Assembly: GCA_965207915.1 (NCBI GenBank)
Contig: OZ242304.1
Span: 2,170,001 to 2,234,000, forward strand
DNA: 64,000 nucleotides
Direction of reading: 5' to 3'
From: VXNJ01 sp009840625
Lineage (GTDB): Bacteria; Chloroflexota; UBA11872; VXNJ01
Positions 34,527 through 43,322 of this stretch are shown piece by piece; the first letter of the stretch is position 1, and the number at the start of each line of letters is the position of its first letter. The translations under genes were made by a program, and so were the position numbers. The notes below the pieces were generated by a model. The model made no database searches, was not told the origin of the DNA, and saw nothing but the letters and a program-made list of their open reading frames with translations.

Positions 34527-35374
34527 TCGAATCCAACGTGAGAACCGCGCAGCGGTACGCCCAAACGCCCGCTTCGGCGCCGTCGGCGCCGCCAAACGGG
34601 GAGGCCTGGCCGCATCCGATCCTGGCGACCCGGAACGTCAGCTTCTGGTACGGGCGCCTGATGGCGTTGGAAGGCGTAACGCTCACTATTCCGCACAACC
34701 AGGTGACTGCGATCATCGGGCCTTCCGGTTGCGGCAAGAGCACCTATCTGCGCTTGTTCAACCGCATGAACGAGATGGTGCGCGGGACGCGCGTGAAAGG
34801 CGAAGTGCTATACCGCGGGCAGAATGTTTTCGCGCGCAACGTAGATCCGGTCGAAGTGCGCCGGCAGATCGGAATGGTGTTCCAAAAACCCAATCCCTTT
34901 CCAAAGTCGATTTACCAGAACGTCGCCTACGGACCCAAGGTCAACGGCTACCGGGGCGACATGGATGAATTAGTTGAACGCTCGTTGCGCCAGGCGGCCC
35001 TCTGGGACGAGGTCAAGGACGACCTCAAGCGATCGGCGCTGGCGCTCTCCGGCGGCCAGCAGCAACGGCTCTGCATCGCCCGCGCCATAGCGGTGTCGCC
35101 GGACGTGATCCTGATGGACGAGCCCTGTTCGGCGCTGGACCCGATCGCGACCACCAAGATCGAGGACCTGATCCGCGAGCTGCGCGAGAAGTACACGATC
35201 GTGATCGTCACTCACAACATGCAGCAGGCCGCCCGGATATCGGACATGACGGCCTACTTTCTCAACAACGCCCGCGGCGCCGGCGAACTGATCGAATTCG
35301 ACGAGACCCATAAGGTCTTCACCAATCCATCCGACGAGCGCACCGAGGCCTACATCACCGGCAGGTTCGGATGA
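34523..35374 (+). CDS. pstB: Phosphate ABC transporter ATP-binding protein
   Basis: 283 residues from the ATG overlapping the pstA stop. All ABC ATPase motifs are present: Walker A GPSGCGKST, Q-loop VFQKPNPFPKSIYQNV, signature LSGGQQQRLCIARA, Walker B VILMDEPCSALDP and switch His in VTHNMQQA. The QKPNPFPKS wording and the C-terminal FTNPSDERTEAYITGRFG are specific to PstB. A 30-residue Pro/Ala-rich N-terminal extension precedes the usual start of homology. Confidence 0.96.
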   Translation: MIESNVRTAQRYAQTPASAPSAPPNGEAWPHPILATRNVSFWYGRLMALEGVTLTIPHNQVTAIIGPSGCGKSTYLRLFNRMNEMVRGTRVKGEVLYRGQNVFARNVDPVEVRRQIGMVFQKPNPFPKSIYQNVAYGPKVNGYRGDMDELVERSLRQAALWDEVKDDLKRSALALSGGQQQRLCIARAIAVSPDVILMDEPCSALDPIATTKIEDLIRELREKYTIVIVTHNMQQAARISDMTAYFLNNARGAGELIEFDETHKVFTNPSDERTEAYITGRFG

Positions 35375-36063
35375 GAGATTTGCCCCTCGGCGCCCAGCGC
35401 CACGAGTACACCAAGAACCTGGAGCTGGCGCAGGACCGATTGATAATCCTGGCCAATCTGGTCGAACGTTCGGTGCGCGACTGCATCGAAGCGGTGCGAA
35501 CCCGGGACATGGACCTGGCCCGGACAGTTATCGCCAACGATGACGAAATCGATACGCAGGAATTGGCCATTCAGGAGCACTGCGTCGAACTGATCGCCAT
35601 GCAGGCGCCGATGGCTGCGGACCTGCGGCAGATCATCTCGGTGCTGTTGATTGCCGCCGAGTTGGAGCGGATTGGCGACTACGCAGAGGGAATAGCCAAG
35701 ATCGGTCTGCAAATGGGGCAGGAACCGCCTCTAAAGCCGCTGATCGACATCCCGCGGATGTCGGACATTGCCACCGAAATGCTGCACACCGCAATGCTCT
35801 CGTTCACCGAACGCGACGTCGATCGCGCATTCTCGGTTCGGCACAGGGACGACGAGATCGACGATCTTTACCAGCAGGTGCTGCGCGAATTGCTCTCCTA
35901 CATGATCGAAGACCCCGCGTCCATCCGGCGCGCCACCTATCTCATCTGGATCGCCCACACGCTGGAGCGGATCGCCGACCGCTCAGTCAACATCGCCGAA
36001 CGGGCGCACTACTTCGTTACCGGGGTCCAGGGTGGGCTGTATTCGCCTCAGGCGGAGCAATAG
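35371..36063 (+). CDS. phoU: Phosphate transport regulator PhoU
   Basis: 230 residues, all-helical, with two three-helix PhoU repeats. Each holds the conserved (E/D)xxxD metal-cluster motif: ANDDEIDTQELAIQEHCVELI in the first, RHRDDEIDDLYQQVLRELL in the second, followed by helices with ELERIGDYAEGIAK and TLERIADRSVNIAERAHYFVTG. PhoU joins the Pst transporter to PhoR and shuts off the regulon when phosphate is plentiful. It overlaps pstB by 4 nt and ends 12 nt from a convergent sulfatase. Confidence 0.95.
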   Translation: MRDLPLGAQRHEYTKNLELAQDRLIILANLVERSVRDCIEAVRTRDMDLARTVIANDDEIDTQELAIQEHCVELIAMQAPMAADLRQIISVLLIAAELERIGDYAEGIAKIGLQMGQEPPLKPLIDIPRMSDIATEMLHTAMLSFTERDVDRAFSVRHRDDEIDDLYQQVLRELLSYMIEDPASIRRATYLIWIAHTLERIADRSVNIAERAHYFVTGVQGGLYSPQAEQ

Positions 36064-36075
36064 CCGGCCGGTATC

Positions 36076-37530
36076 TCAACGCGGGCTGCGCCGGCTTCCG
36101 TATGCGTAAGTGTCGGGATCGCGGCCGCCGTATTCCTGGGCTGGATGGTGCCCGGACAGCCCTTCGTAAGCGGTTCCGGTCGCCGGGCCCGGTAACTGGT
36201 CTTCGGTCTCGATCAGGACATCGGCCAACCGGCGGGTGAGCTCGAAACGCTTTTCGCGCCAGCCCGGGTCTTCGTAGAGGTTGTCGAGCTCCAGGGGGTC
36301 TTCGGCCAGGTTGTACAGCTCCCCGTAGGGCTTTGAACCGTAGTGGATCAGTTTCCAGTCATGAGTGCGCAGCATCTTCATGTTCAGCGACTCGGCGAAC
36401 GCCCAGTCCCGCCAGGGCACCTGTTCCTTAGCCAGCAGCCGCCTGAAACTCTGACCCTGCAGTCCGATATGGCCGTCCACCCCGCAGAAATCCAGAACCG
36501 TCGGAACCAGGTCGACCGCCTGGAGCATGTCGGAGACAATCTGGCCGCCGCCGTATTCGCGTGGGTAGCGAACTATCAGCGGCACGTGGGTGATGTGGTC
36601 ATAGAGCATGCGGCCCTTCCAGAGGACGCCGCGGTTCCCCAGCATCTCGCCGTGGTCGGCAAAAAAGAAGATGACCGTCTCGTCCAGCACGCCCTTGCGT
36701 TCGAGCGTATCCAGCAGGCGGCCGATCTCGCGGTCGACCAGCGAGATCGTGGCGTAGTAGTAGGCCTTGATCCGGGCCAGTTTTTCCTCGGTCAGCAGCG
36801 AGAAGTCCTGCTGTCCGGAGCTGGTCCGGTACTCGGGCCAGCGCATGGTCTGCGAACGGTAGAAATCGGGCGGGATCTCCATGTCGTCCGGGTCGTACAT
36901 GTCCGCGACCGAATCGGGCGGATCAAATGGCATGTGCGGGTTGCAGAACGAAAACCAGGCAAAGAATGGATCGTCCCCGCAGGACTCGATCATTTCGACC
37001 CCCCGCGCGCCGATGAATGAATCGACGTAGTTCTCGTCTCCAAGAGGAAAGACCTCGGCGCCGAAGTTGTCCACGTTGTTCCAGCGCTTCACGTGCTCGA
37101 AATAGCGGCCGTCCAGGCCTTTGGAGCCAAGCATCGTGCGGTACTCGTCGTAGTCGGAGAACATCTTGCCTTCGACGTAAACCCGGTCCTTGAATCCGTG
37201 GTTGTCCTCGATCGGCGTAAAGTGCATCTTGCCGATGGCCATCGTGTGGTACCCCGATGCGTCCAGCATGCGGGCCAGGTTCGGGTCATCGGGCAGGTTG
37301 TACCAGTTCCAGCGCACTCCCGTCACCCGCGGGTACCGTCCGGTGATGATCGATGCCCGCGAAGGCTGGCACATCGGCGAGTGAACGAAGAATTTCTCGC
37401 ACAGCACTCCTTCGCTCGCCAGCCGGTCGATGTTGGGGGTCTTGACCCGGCCGCCGCTGGTGACCCCCAGCGCGTCGTAGCGGAGCTGGTCCATGGTGAT
37501 GAACAGGATGTTGGGTTTCTCGGAATTCAC
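36076..37530 (-). CDS. Type I sulfatase
   Basis: 484 residues. KPNILFITMDQLRYDALG supplies the first metal ligand, HSPMCQPSRASIITGR is a fully canonical formylglycine motif, and IFFFADHGEMLGNRGVLWKGRMLYDHITHVPL holds the second metal site and catalytic Lys. GTG start at 37530 with GGAG about 7 nt upstream. No signal peptide. It is more distant from the other four sulfatases than they are within pairs. It sits 46 nt downstream of the AcnX gene pair on the same strand, so a shared transcript with a sulfated acid as substrate is possible. Confidence 0.92.
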   Translation of the reverse strand: MNSEKPNILFITMDQLRYDALGVTSGGRVKTPNIDRLASEGVLCEKFFVHSPMCQPSRASIITGRYPRVTGVRWNWYNLPDDPNLARMLDASGYHTMAIGKMHFTPIEDNHGFKDRVYVEGKMFSDYDEYRTMLGSKGLDGRYFEHVKRWNNVDNFGAEVFPLGDENYVDSFIGARGVEMIESCGDDPFFAWFSFCNPHMPFDPPDSVADMYDPDDMEIPPDFYRSQTMRWPEYRTSSGQQDFSLLTEEKLARIKAYYYATISLVDREIGRLLDTLERKGVLDETVIFFFADHGEMLGNRGVLWKGRMLYDHITHVPLIVRYPREYGGGQIVSDMLQAVDLVPTVLDFCGVDGHIGLQGQSFRRLLAKEQVPWRDWAFAESLNMKMLRTHDWKLIHYGSKPYGELYNLAEDPLELDNLYEDPGWREKRFELTRRLADVLIETEDQLPGPATGTAYEGLSGHHPAQEYGGRDPDTYAYGSRRSPR

Positions 37531-37576
37531 CTAGTGCTCCCGTCAAATCCCGCCGTCCGGCGGCGATCGAAATGAT

Positions 37577-38008
37577 TCAACTACCTTCGGCCCGCCATAC
37601 GCGGACCCGGCCCGCGGCCGGGTCGAGCTCCACCCGATCCCCGGTCTTGATCGCCACGACCGGATCGGGATCGAGCCCGGCCATGAGCGGCAGGTCGGCC
37701 AGCACCGCACCTTGCACCATGACAGGATTGGTCGACGAAAAAATCAGCCCCAGCGGCGCCATGTCGCGCGAGGCCATTTCGGCCAGCATCCAGGAGGTGG
37801 CGATTCCGCCCTTGGCGGTAGGGAACACCAGGATCCGTTCCAGGTAGCTCTGGCCGAACAGGTCATGGGCCGGCCGCGAAAACACGCCCGATTCGCGATC
37901 CAGGTCGTAACGGGCCGAAAACCCGGACTGCGAGACCAGGGCCACTCCGGAAACTGACGGTCCGACGCCGGCGCGTCCCCGCAGAACCAGGTCGGGCGGC
38001 CGGCTCAC
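37577..38008 (-). CDS. AcnX-type dehydratase, small swivel subunit (DUF126)
   Basis: 143 residues forming the swivelling beta-barrel domain of aconitase X. FPTAKGGIATSWMLAEMA and IFSSTNPVMVQGAVLADLPLMAG are the characteristic segments (Ser of the STNP loop contacts substrate). With the large subunit it dehydrates a hydroxy acid: cis-3-hydroxy-L-proline in many bacteria, phosphomevalonate in archaea. The GTG start overlaps the large-subunit stop by 4 nt (GTGA), so they are translated together. Confidence 0.88.
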   Translation of the reverse strand: MSRPPDLVLRGRAGVGPSVSGVALVSQSGFSARYDLDRESGVFSRPAHDLFGQSYLERILVFPTAKGGIATSWMLAEMASRDMAPLGLIFSSTNPVMVQGAVLADLPLMAGLDPDPVVAIKTGDRVELDPAAGRVRVWRAEGS

Positions 38009-39264
38009 GGGATCTTCCCGGTGATTGCGGCGTCGACGCAGTCGTCGGTTCCCCGCAAGGCCGGCTGGTATCCGTAGCCGGAGATTATGTTGGCCAGCTT
38101 GGCCGAGTCGGTGACGATGGTGCGGAAACCGCGTGAACTGACGAGTTCATGGGGGGCCATTACGTAAAAGCAGGTCCCGGCGATCAGCTCCACGCCGGAG
38201 CCGGCCAGCGCCCCGGCGTGGCCGAGCCGTTCCGCCTCCAGCCGAGCCATCGGGCTTGTCGTTGCCAGGCAGAGGACCCGGTCGCTGACGCGCCGCCCGC
38301 GAAAACGCGCCGCCAGATCGGCGATCTCCTGCGGGGACAGCTGCGGAGCCGAGAAGGCGACCACATCGGCCGCGTCCGAATCGGGCGTGAACTCCCGCAT
38401 GAATCCGGCGATCGCGGCATCGTCGACGTCCAGCGTGCGCTTAGGCGATGCACTCCCGAATGCGGCTTCAAGGCTGGGCGCTTCGGGAGTCAGTCCGACC
38501 CAGTGGAACATCGGAGTCGACCCGAAGCTGGCCAGCGCGGCGCCAAAGAACTTGAGCTCGTCCGGGCTGGGTGATCCGAAATCGCCGACAAAGCAGGGGA
38601 CTCTCCAGTAGTCGTTCAATTCGCGGCCCACCAGCCCGCCCAGCGCGCTCCACTGGCCGCGGCCCCGCGGGCGGGCGCTGACCCGCACCAGGACCTCGGC
38701 TCGCCGGTTGACGTCCAGATGCATCCCGTAGCGCGGCGTTCGCCCGGTGATGCCAGCGCAGAGTGCGGCCGGCCCGGCCTCGAAGTTTGAACGCGCCCCG
38801 CAGATCGAATTGGCCCAGATCACGGTCCCGGTGTCCCCCCACGCCAGGTGCTCGCCCAGGTGCGGTTGGTCGAGCAGCTGGTAATTGACGCAGGTCAGGC
38901 ACATGTGCGCGCCCATCGCATCCAATGCCGCATTTATGTCCCGGGTGCGCGAGTGCCAGACGCGGCGCTGGCCGATCACGCCGGGGCGGTCCGGATCGGC
39001 GGCGCCGGCGTTGATCGTGGTGGGAATCTTGAATCGTCCGTCCCGGTCTGCGATCGAGCGCAGATACTGGACGCCGAAGTCGCGCAAGGATTCGGCGTCT
39101 GCGGCCAGGTGCGCCGACCGGACCGGAACCATATCCTCGGCGCCGAAGAAATCGCCCACTTTTATCTGCAATTGCAGGGCCAGTTGGGCCGCCTGGCCGG
39201 ACTCTCCGGCCAGCATTGCCTGTTCTTGGGAGTTGAGCCGCATTGCGGTCGGAATCTGCTCCAT
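38005..39264 (-). CDS. AcnX-type dehydratase, large catalytic subunit (DUF521)
   Basis: 419 residues from the ATG at 39264; ATG 39243 is an alternative. The start MRLNSQEQAMLAGESGQAAQLALQ is standard for aconitase X. Possible Fe-S ligands are Cys in CLTCVNYQLL, SICGARSNFEAGP and the late TCFYVMAP; conserved TTINAGAADPD is also present. Bacterial AcnX proteins are often one fused chain, whereas here the two subunits are separate genes in large-small order. A cis-3-hydroxyproline-type dehydratase is the first guess, but no proline-pathway gene is adjacent. Three MFS transporters start divergently 200 nt away. Confidence 0.86.
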   Translation of the reverse strand: MEQIPTAMRLNSQEQAMLAGESGQAAQLALQLQIKVGDFFGAEDMVPVRSAHLAADAESLRDFGVQYLRSIADRDGRFKIPTTINAGAADPDRPGVIGQRRVWHSRTRDINAALDAMGAHMCLTCVNYQLLDQPHLGEHLAWGDTGTVIWANSICGARSNFEAGPAALCAGITGRTPRYGMHLDVNRRAEVLVRVSARPRGRGQWSALGGLVGRELNDYWRVPCFVGDFGSPSPDELKFFGAALASFGSTPMFHWVGLTPEAPSLEAAFGSASPKRTLDVDDAAIAGFMREFTPDSDAADVVAFSAPQLSPQEIADLAARFRGRRVSDRVLCLATTSPMARLEAERLGHAGALAGSGVELIAGTCFYVMAPHELVSSRGFRTIVTDSAKLANIISGYGYQPALRGTDDCVDAAITGKIP

Positions 39265-39463
39265 TGGCGATTGCCCCCGGGCGGGTTCGCCGCAGGCAAA
39301 TAGATTTTGCCAATGCCGATCAGTCCGGCGCCGGATCGATCTGCCAGAATGCGAAATCGCCGCGCGCAGCGGCATTGCCGAGACCGTCCTTGCCCCGTAG
39401 CGGCGAGTCGTCGGGCTTGGGGTGCGCCGTCGGCCGATCCGCCCATTTCGCGAACGAGGCAAT

Positions 39464-40657
39464 TTGCAAGCTCAATCGTCGGCGGGCCGGCTCCGCGACC
39501 GACCGTATGTGGTCTTTTCCCTTTCGCAGGCCCTCGCGATGGGCGGCTGGCTGCCGGTGCTGGCCCTTCTGGCGATTTACATGCGCGATCATCTGGGTTC
39601 GAGCGTCCTGGCCGCGATGGCAACGATCCTGGTGATCCAGACCGTCGCATCGGTTGTGAGCCTGTTTGCCGGATCGTTCGCATCGCGCTGGGGCGGCCGC
39701 CTGACCCTGCTGATCGGAACTGCCGGGATGATGGGGTTCGCCGGCCTGCTCAGCCTCATCCGGGAGGGCTGGCACGTAATCGCGCTGGCCCCGCTGGCCG
39801 GCCTGGTGGTTCCTTTTTTCTGGACCGGCACCAGCACCTACCTCCTGCAGGCGGTTGCGCCGGCGCGCCGCGGCGCCGGGACCGGTGTGAACGCATTTGT
39901 GATGACTCTGGCGCCTGGAGTTTCCGGTCCGATCCTGACCTGGCTGGGCCAAGCGATCGGAATCTGGGCGACGATTCTGGGCGGAGCCGGCCTGCTGGCG
40001 ATCTCATCGCTGGTGGTGCTGTCCCCGCTGCCCGAGCTGGATTCGGGGCCCGGCCCGGCGGTCGCGCAGAAGAGGTTCCCGCTCGCCGGATACCTGCGTC
40101 TGCTCTCCGATCGCCTGAATCTGGCGGCCGCGTTCGCGCGCCTGGTTTCGGGCCTGAATTTCGGCGTCTTCCAGCTGCTCTCGGCGCTGGTGCTCCTGGA
40201 CCTTACCGGCCAGCTTGCATCGGTTGGCTTTTACCTGACCGCCGGGGCGATCGGCGGGGGTGCCTCCCAGGTCCTGGTCGGGTCGCTCTCGGACCGGATC
40301 GGGCGGCGCAATCTCCTGGCCGGATCGATGCTAATCGGCGCGGGCGCGTCGCTGCTTTTCTGGCACTCGCAAATCCTGTCGGTGCTCCTGCTCGCCGCCG
40401 CCATGCAGTCGTTCTCGCACGCTGCCTACCACACGCTGATAACAGCGATCAGCGGCGACCTCGTTCAACCGGCCGAAATCCCGGCGATCTCCGGGTTGCA
40501 CACCAGCATGTTTTCCACCGGCATGATCGCCGGCGCCCTTTTGGCCGGCCTGCTCTGGCAGGTTGACCACCGGGTCGCCTTTCTGGTCTCGGCGGCCCTG
40601 TTTGCGCCGGCGCTGTACAGCGTTCTGGCTTTGCCACGCAGAACTCTGCGGCCTTAA
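39464..40657 (+). CDS. MFS transporter (first of three in tandem)
   Basis: 397 residues, about 12 membrane segments. The N-half begins RDRPYVVFSLSQALAMGGWLPVLALLAIYMRD and carries RWGGRLTLLIGTAG between helices 2 and 3. The C-half repeats the pattern with GSLSDRIGRRNLLAGS, a clear MFS loop (DRxGRR). I chose TTG 39464 because a GAGG lies 4 nt upstream and it precedes the first residues shared with the next paralogue; GTG 39422 is possible. Substrate unknown. It diverges from the AcnX genes, so export or uptake of the related acid is a reasonable idea. Confidence 0.84.
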   Translation: MQAQSSAGRLRDRPYVVFSLSQALAMGGWLPVLALLAIYMRDHLGSSVLAAMATILVIQTVASVVSLFAGSFASRWGGRLTLLIGTAGMMGFAGLLSLIREGWHVIALAPLAGLVVPFFWTGTSTYLLQAVAPARRGAGTGVNAFVMTLAPGVSGPILTWLGQAIGIWATILGGAGLLAISSLVVLSPLPELDSGPGPAVAQKRFPLAGYLRLLSDRLNLAAAFARLVSGLNFGVFQLLSALVLLDLTGQLASVGFYLTAGAIGGGASQVLVGSLSDRIGRRNLLAGSMLIGAGASLLFWHSQILSVLLLAAAMQSFSHAAYHTLITAISGDLVQPAEIPAISGLHTSMFSTGMIAGALLAGLLWQVDHRVAFLVSAALFAPALYSVLALPRRTLRP

Positions 40658-40807
40658 TCGGAAGATTGGAAGCGTTGGTGCAGGCACGGGAACCCGCTTG
40701 GGTCCGCACCTCTCCGGAAGCTTTTCCGCTTCCCTTCAAATCTCCGAAAGGCCCTTCAGAACGAACTGTTGGCAAGATTCACGGTTGCCGCGAAATGGTG
40801 CGACGTG

Positions 40808-42004
40808 ATGACTTCCGGGCCTGATTCCATCCCGCGCGGCAGCGGATTGACCGATCGGCCCTACGTGGCCTTGAACGTCTGCTTCGCACTTTCGGTTGGC
40901 GGCTGGCTACCGGTATTGACGCTACTGGCGGTATTGATGCGCGACCACTTGGACGCCGGCGTTGGCGGAGCCGTCGTGACCGTGCTGATCATCCAGGTGA
41001 TCGCCACCGGCGTCAGCCTCTACGCCGGGACTTTCGCGGCACGCTGGGGGAGCCGCAAGTCGTACCTGCTCGGTACCGCCGGCATGGCGCTTTTTGCATG
41101 CCTGCTTGGCGTGGCTAATCAGGGTTGGCAGGTATTTGCGGTGGCTCCATTGGCCGGCTTGGTCATGCCGTTCCACTGGACCGGTACAACCGCCTACATA
41201 CTTCAGGCGGTCGAATCCCACCGGCGCGGATTCGCGACCGGGATCAACGCCCTCGTCATGGTTGCGGCCCCCGGGCTGACCGGGCCCTTGCTCACCTATC
41301 TGGGGGCCGAGTTCGGCCTGGGTGCCTCGGTGCTGGGCGGATGCGGATTCATGGTTGCCGCGGCGCTTGCCATTTGGCTGCTTTTGCCGGATCTTCCGGC
41401 GCCGCCGTCGGTCGGGGCAAAACCATCATTTGCCGACTATCCGCGTCTCCTCGCCGAGCGCGCGAACCTGATCGCGGCCGCCGCCCGGCTCACGATGGGG
41501 CTCTCGTTCGGAATGTTCCAGCTGTTGTCGGCGCTGGTGATCCTGGACGTCACCGAAGACCTCGCAACTATCGGCTTTTACCTATCGGCCGGGGCGATCG
41601 GCGGCGGGTTGTCGCAAGTGTTGGTGGGCGCCGCTTCCGACCGCTTCGGGCGCCGCAATCTTCTTTTCTTGGCCAAGATCGTCGGCATCGGCGCGTGCCT
41701 GTTTTTCTGGCAGGCTCCATCGCTGCTGCTGCTGTTGGTCGGGGCGACCATGCACTGGTTCGCCCAGAGCGCCTACCAAACGCTGATAACGGCCATATGC
41801 GGGGACCTGGTGGCTCCGCGCGACCTGCCGACCCTTTCCGGCTTGCACACCAGTTCCTTTTCGGTCGGAATGGTCGTTGGCGCGGTCGCCGGCGGACTGC
41901 TATGGGGCCTGGACCCCGGTTTGCCGTTCCTGTTCGTCGCCTTCTGCTTGGCGCCGGTGGCGATGGCTCTGTTCCTATTGCCGCAACGCACGCTGGCGAC
42001 CTGA
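40808..42004 (+). CDS. MFS transporter (second of three in tandem)
   Basis: 398 residues, about 12 membrane segments, ATG at 40808. It aligns along its length with the previous gene: TDRPYVALNVCFALSVGGWLPVLTLL, VSLYAGTFAARWGSRKSYLLGTAG, GAASDRFGRRNLLF and the late SGLHTSSFSVGMVVGAVAGGLLW. HWFAQSAYQTLITAICGDL is shared with both neighbours. It is clearly a duplicate that has diverged. A 150-nt gap with no recognised signal separates the two. Confidence 0.86.
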   Translation: MTSGPDSIPRGSGLTDRPYVALNVCFALSVGGWLPVLTLLAVLMRDHLDAGVGGAVVTVLIIQVIATGVSLYAGTFAARWGSRKSYLLGTAGMALFACLLGVANQGWQVFAVAPLAGLVMPFHWTGTTAYILQAVESHRRGFATGINALVMVAAPGLTGPLLTYLGAEFGLGASVLGGCGFMVAAALAIWLLLPDLPAPPSVGAKPSFADYPRLLAERANLIAAAARLTMGLSFGMFQLLSALVILDVTEDLATIGFYLSAGAIGGGLSQVLVGAASDRFGRRNLLFLAKIVGIGACLFFWQAPSLLLLLVGATMHWFAQSAYQTLITAICGDLVAPRDLPTLSGLHTSSFSVGMVVGAVAGGLLWGLDPGLPFLFVAFCLAPVAMALFLLPQRTLAT

Positions 42005-42117
42005 ATTCGATTGCCGGCCCATGCAAAAGGGGAGCTTGCCCCGTCGCGCCGCAATGGATTCGCGACCGCTGCGTCCTTCCCTAGGTCTGACGTGACCAAT
42101 TCCGCGAATTCAGCTGC

Positions 42118-43320
42118 GTGCGGCAGGTAGCCGGCCCGGTGTCGGCCACCCGCTCGGCGCGCCGCACCCTCGTTCTGCTTGCGCCGATAACGTTCCTGGC
42201 CGCGGGTGGCTGGGCCACGACGATGTCTTTCCTCTCCAGTTTTGCCGCCACCGAGTTCGACGTGGGCATCCTCTCGGCGGCCCTGATCATGATCGCCGTG
42301 CACGGCGGGTCATTCACGATGGGTGGGGCGCTCGCCCTGCAGGTGATAAATCGCTGGGGATCCAAGGCCTCCTACGTGGCCGGGATGGGGCTCATGGCCG
42401 CGTACCTGGCGTTCCTGGGACTGACGCAGAACCTGATCCTCGGTATTCCCCTGGGACTAATCGGGGGCCTGGGCCTGGCCATGCACTGGACGGGCCTGCA
42501 GAACTACATATTGGAAATCGCCCCTCCCCAGCACCGCGGCCTGGTCGCGGGCACGGTTTCGTTCCTGTTGTTCGGTTCGATCGGGGTGACCGGACTGGTG
42601 CTCGGTTTTGTTACCGGGGAGGGCGGTTTCGCCCGCTTCATGGCCATTTCCGGATCGATGATGGTCGCGGCGTTCCTGCTCTCGCTCAAAGTGCTGCCGA
42701 ATCTGGGCGCGGGCGAGGGAGTGCGTCCCCCCGGCAACGTGTTCACCGGCTTGCGCGACCCCAACCTGCGGCAGATGTCGTACGTGCGATCGGCGCACGG
42801 GGCGGCCTACGCACTCTTTAACCTGATGGCCGGCCCGCGCCTGTTCGAGGCCGGCGGCGGCCTCGAATACGTCGGCCTGCTGGCATTTGCCGGATCGATG
42901 GCCGGCGGGGTGGCCCAGCTGGTTGTCGGGCGGCTGTCGGATCTATTCGGGCGCACCGGGCTGCTGCTGATGCTGCTGGCGCTGACCATACTCTCTTGCA
43001 TAAGCTTCATCTTCCTGGACAACGTCTATCTGCTGCTGTCGGTCACGTCGCTGCACTGGTTCGCGCAGAGCGCGTTCCAGACCGTCCTGGTGCCCCTGGG
43101 CGGGGATCTCTCGCCGCCGGGCCAAAGCGCCAACGCGATGGCGCTGCAGACGGTCGCCTTCTCTTTCGGCCTGGTGGGCGGAGCCCTCTACACCGGCCTC
43201 CTTTCGGCGACCCCCTGGCCCGAGGCCGGTTTCGTGTTGACCGCCGCCCTCTTGGCGATGGTCGTACCGGCGGCATTCAGGCTGCGCGCCGCCCTGGCCG
43301 GGATGGTGGTCCGGCAGTGA
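42118..43320 (+). CDS. MFS transporter (third of three in tandem)
   Basis: 400 residues, GTG start, about 12 membrane segments. It is the most divergent of the three but keeps their hallmarks: MHWTGLQNYILE in the loop after helix 4, GRLSDLFGRTGLLL between helices 8 and 9, and SLHWFAQSAFQTVLVPLGGDL near helix 10. The replacement of DRPYV at the start by TLVLLAPITFLAAGGW and of the DRxGRR loop suggests a different substrate. The CPBP protease gene follows 2 nt after the stop. Confidence 0.86.
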   Translation: MRQVAGPVSATRSARRTLVLLAPITFLAAGGWATTMSFLSSFAATEFDVGILSAALIMIAVHGGSFTMGGALALQVINRWGSKASYVAGMGLMAAYLAFLGLTQNLILGIPLGLIGGLGLAMHWTGLQNYILEIAPPQHRGLVAGTVSFLLFGSIGVTGLVLGFVTGEGGFARFMAISGSMMVAAFLLSLKVLPNLGAGEGVRPPGNVFTGLRDPNLRQMSYVRSAHGAAYALFNLMAGPRLFEAGGGLEYVGLLAFAGSMAGGVAQLVVGRLSDLFGRTGLLLMLLALTILSCISFIFLDNVYLLLSVTSLHWFAQSAFQTVLVPLGGDLSPPGQSANAMALQTVAFSFGLVGGALYTGLLSATPWPEAGFVLTAALLAMVVPAAFRLRAALAGMVVRQ

Positions 43321-43322
43321 TC

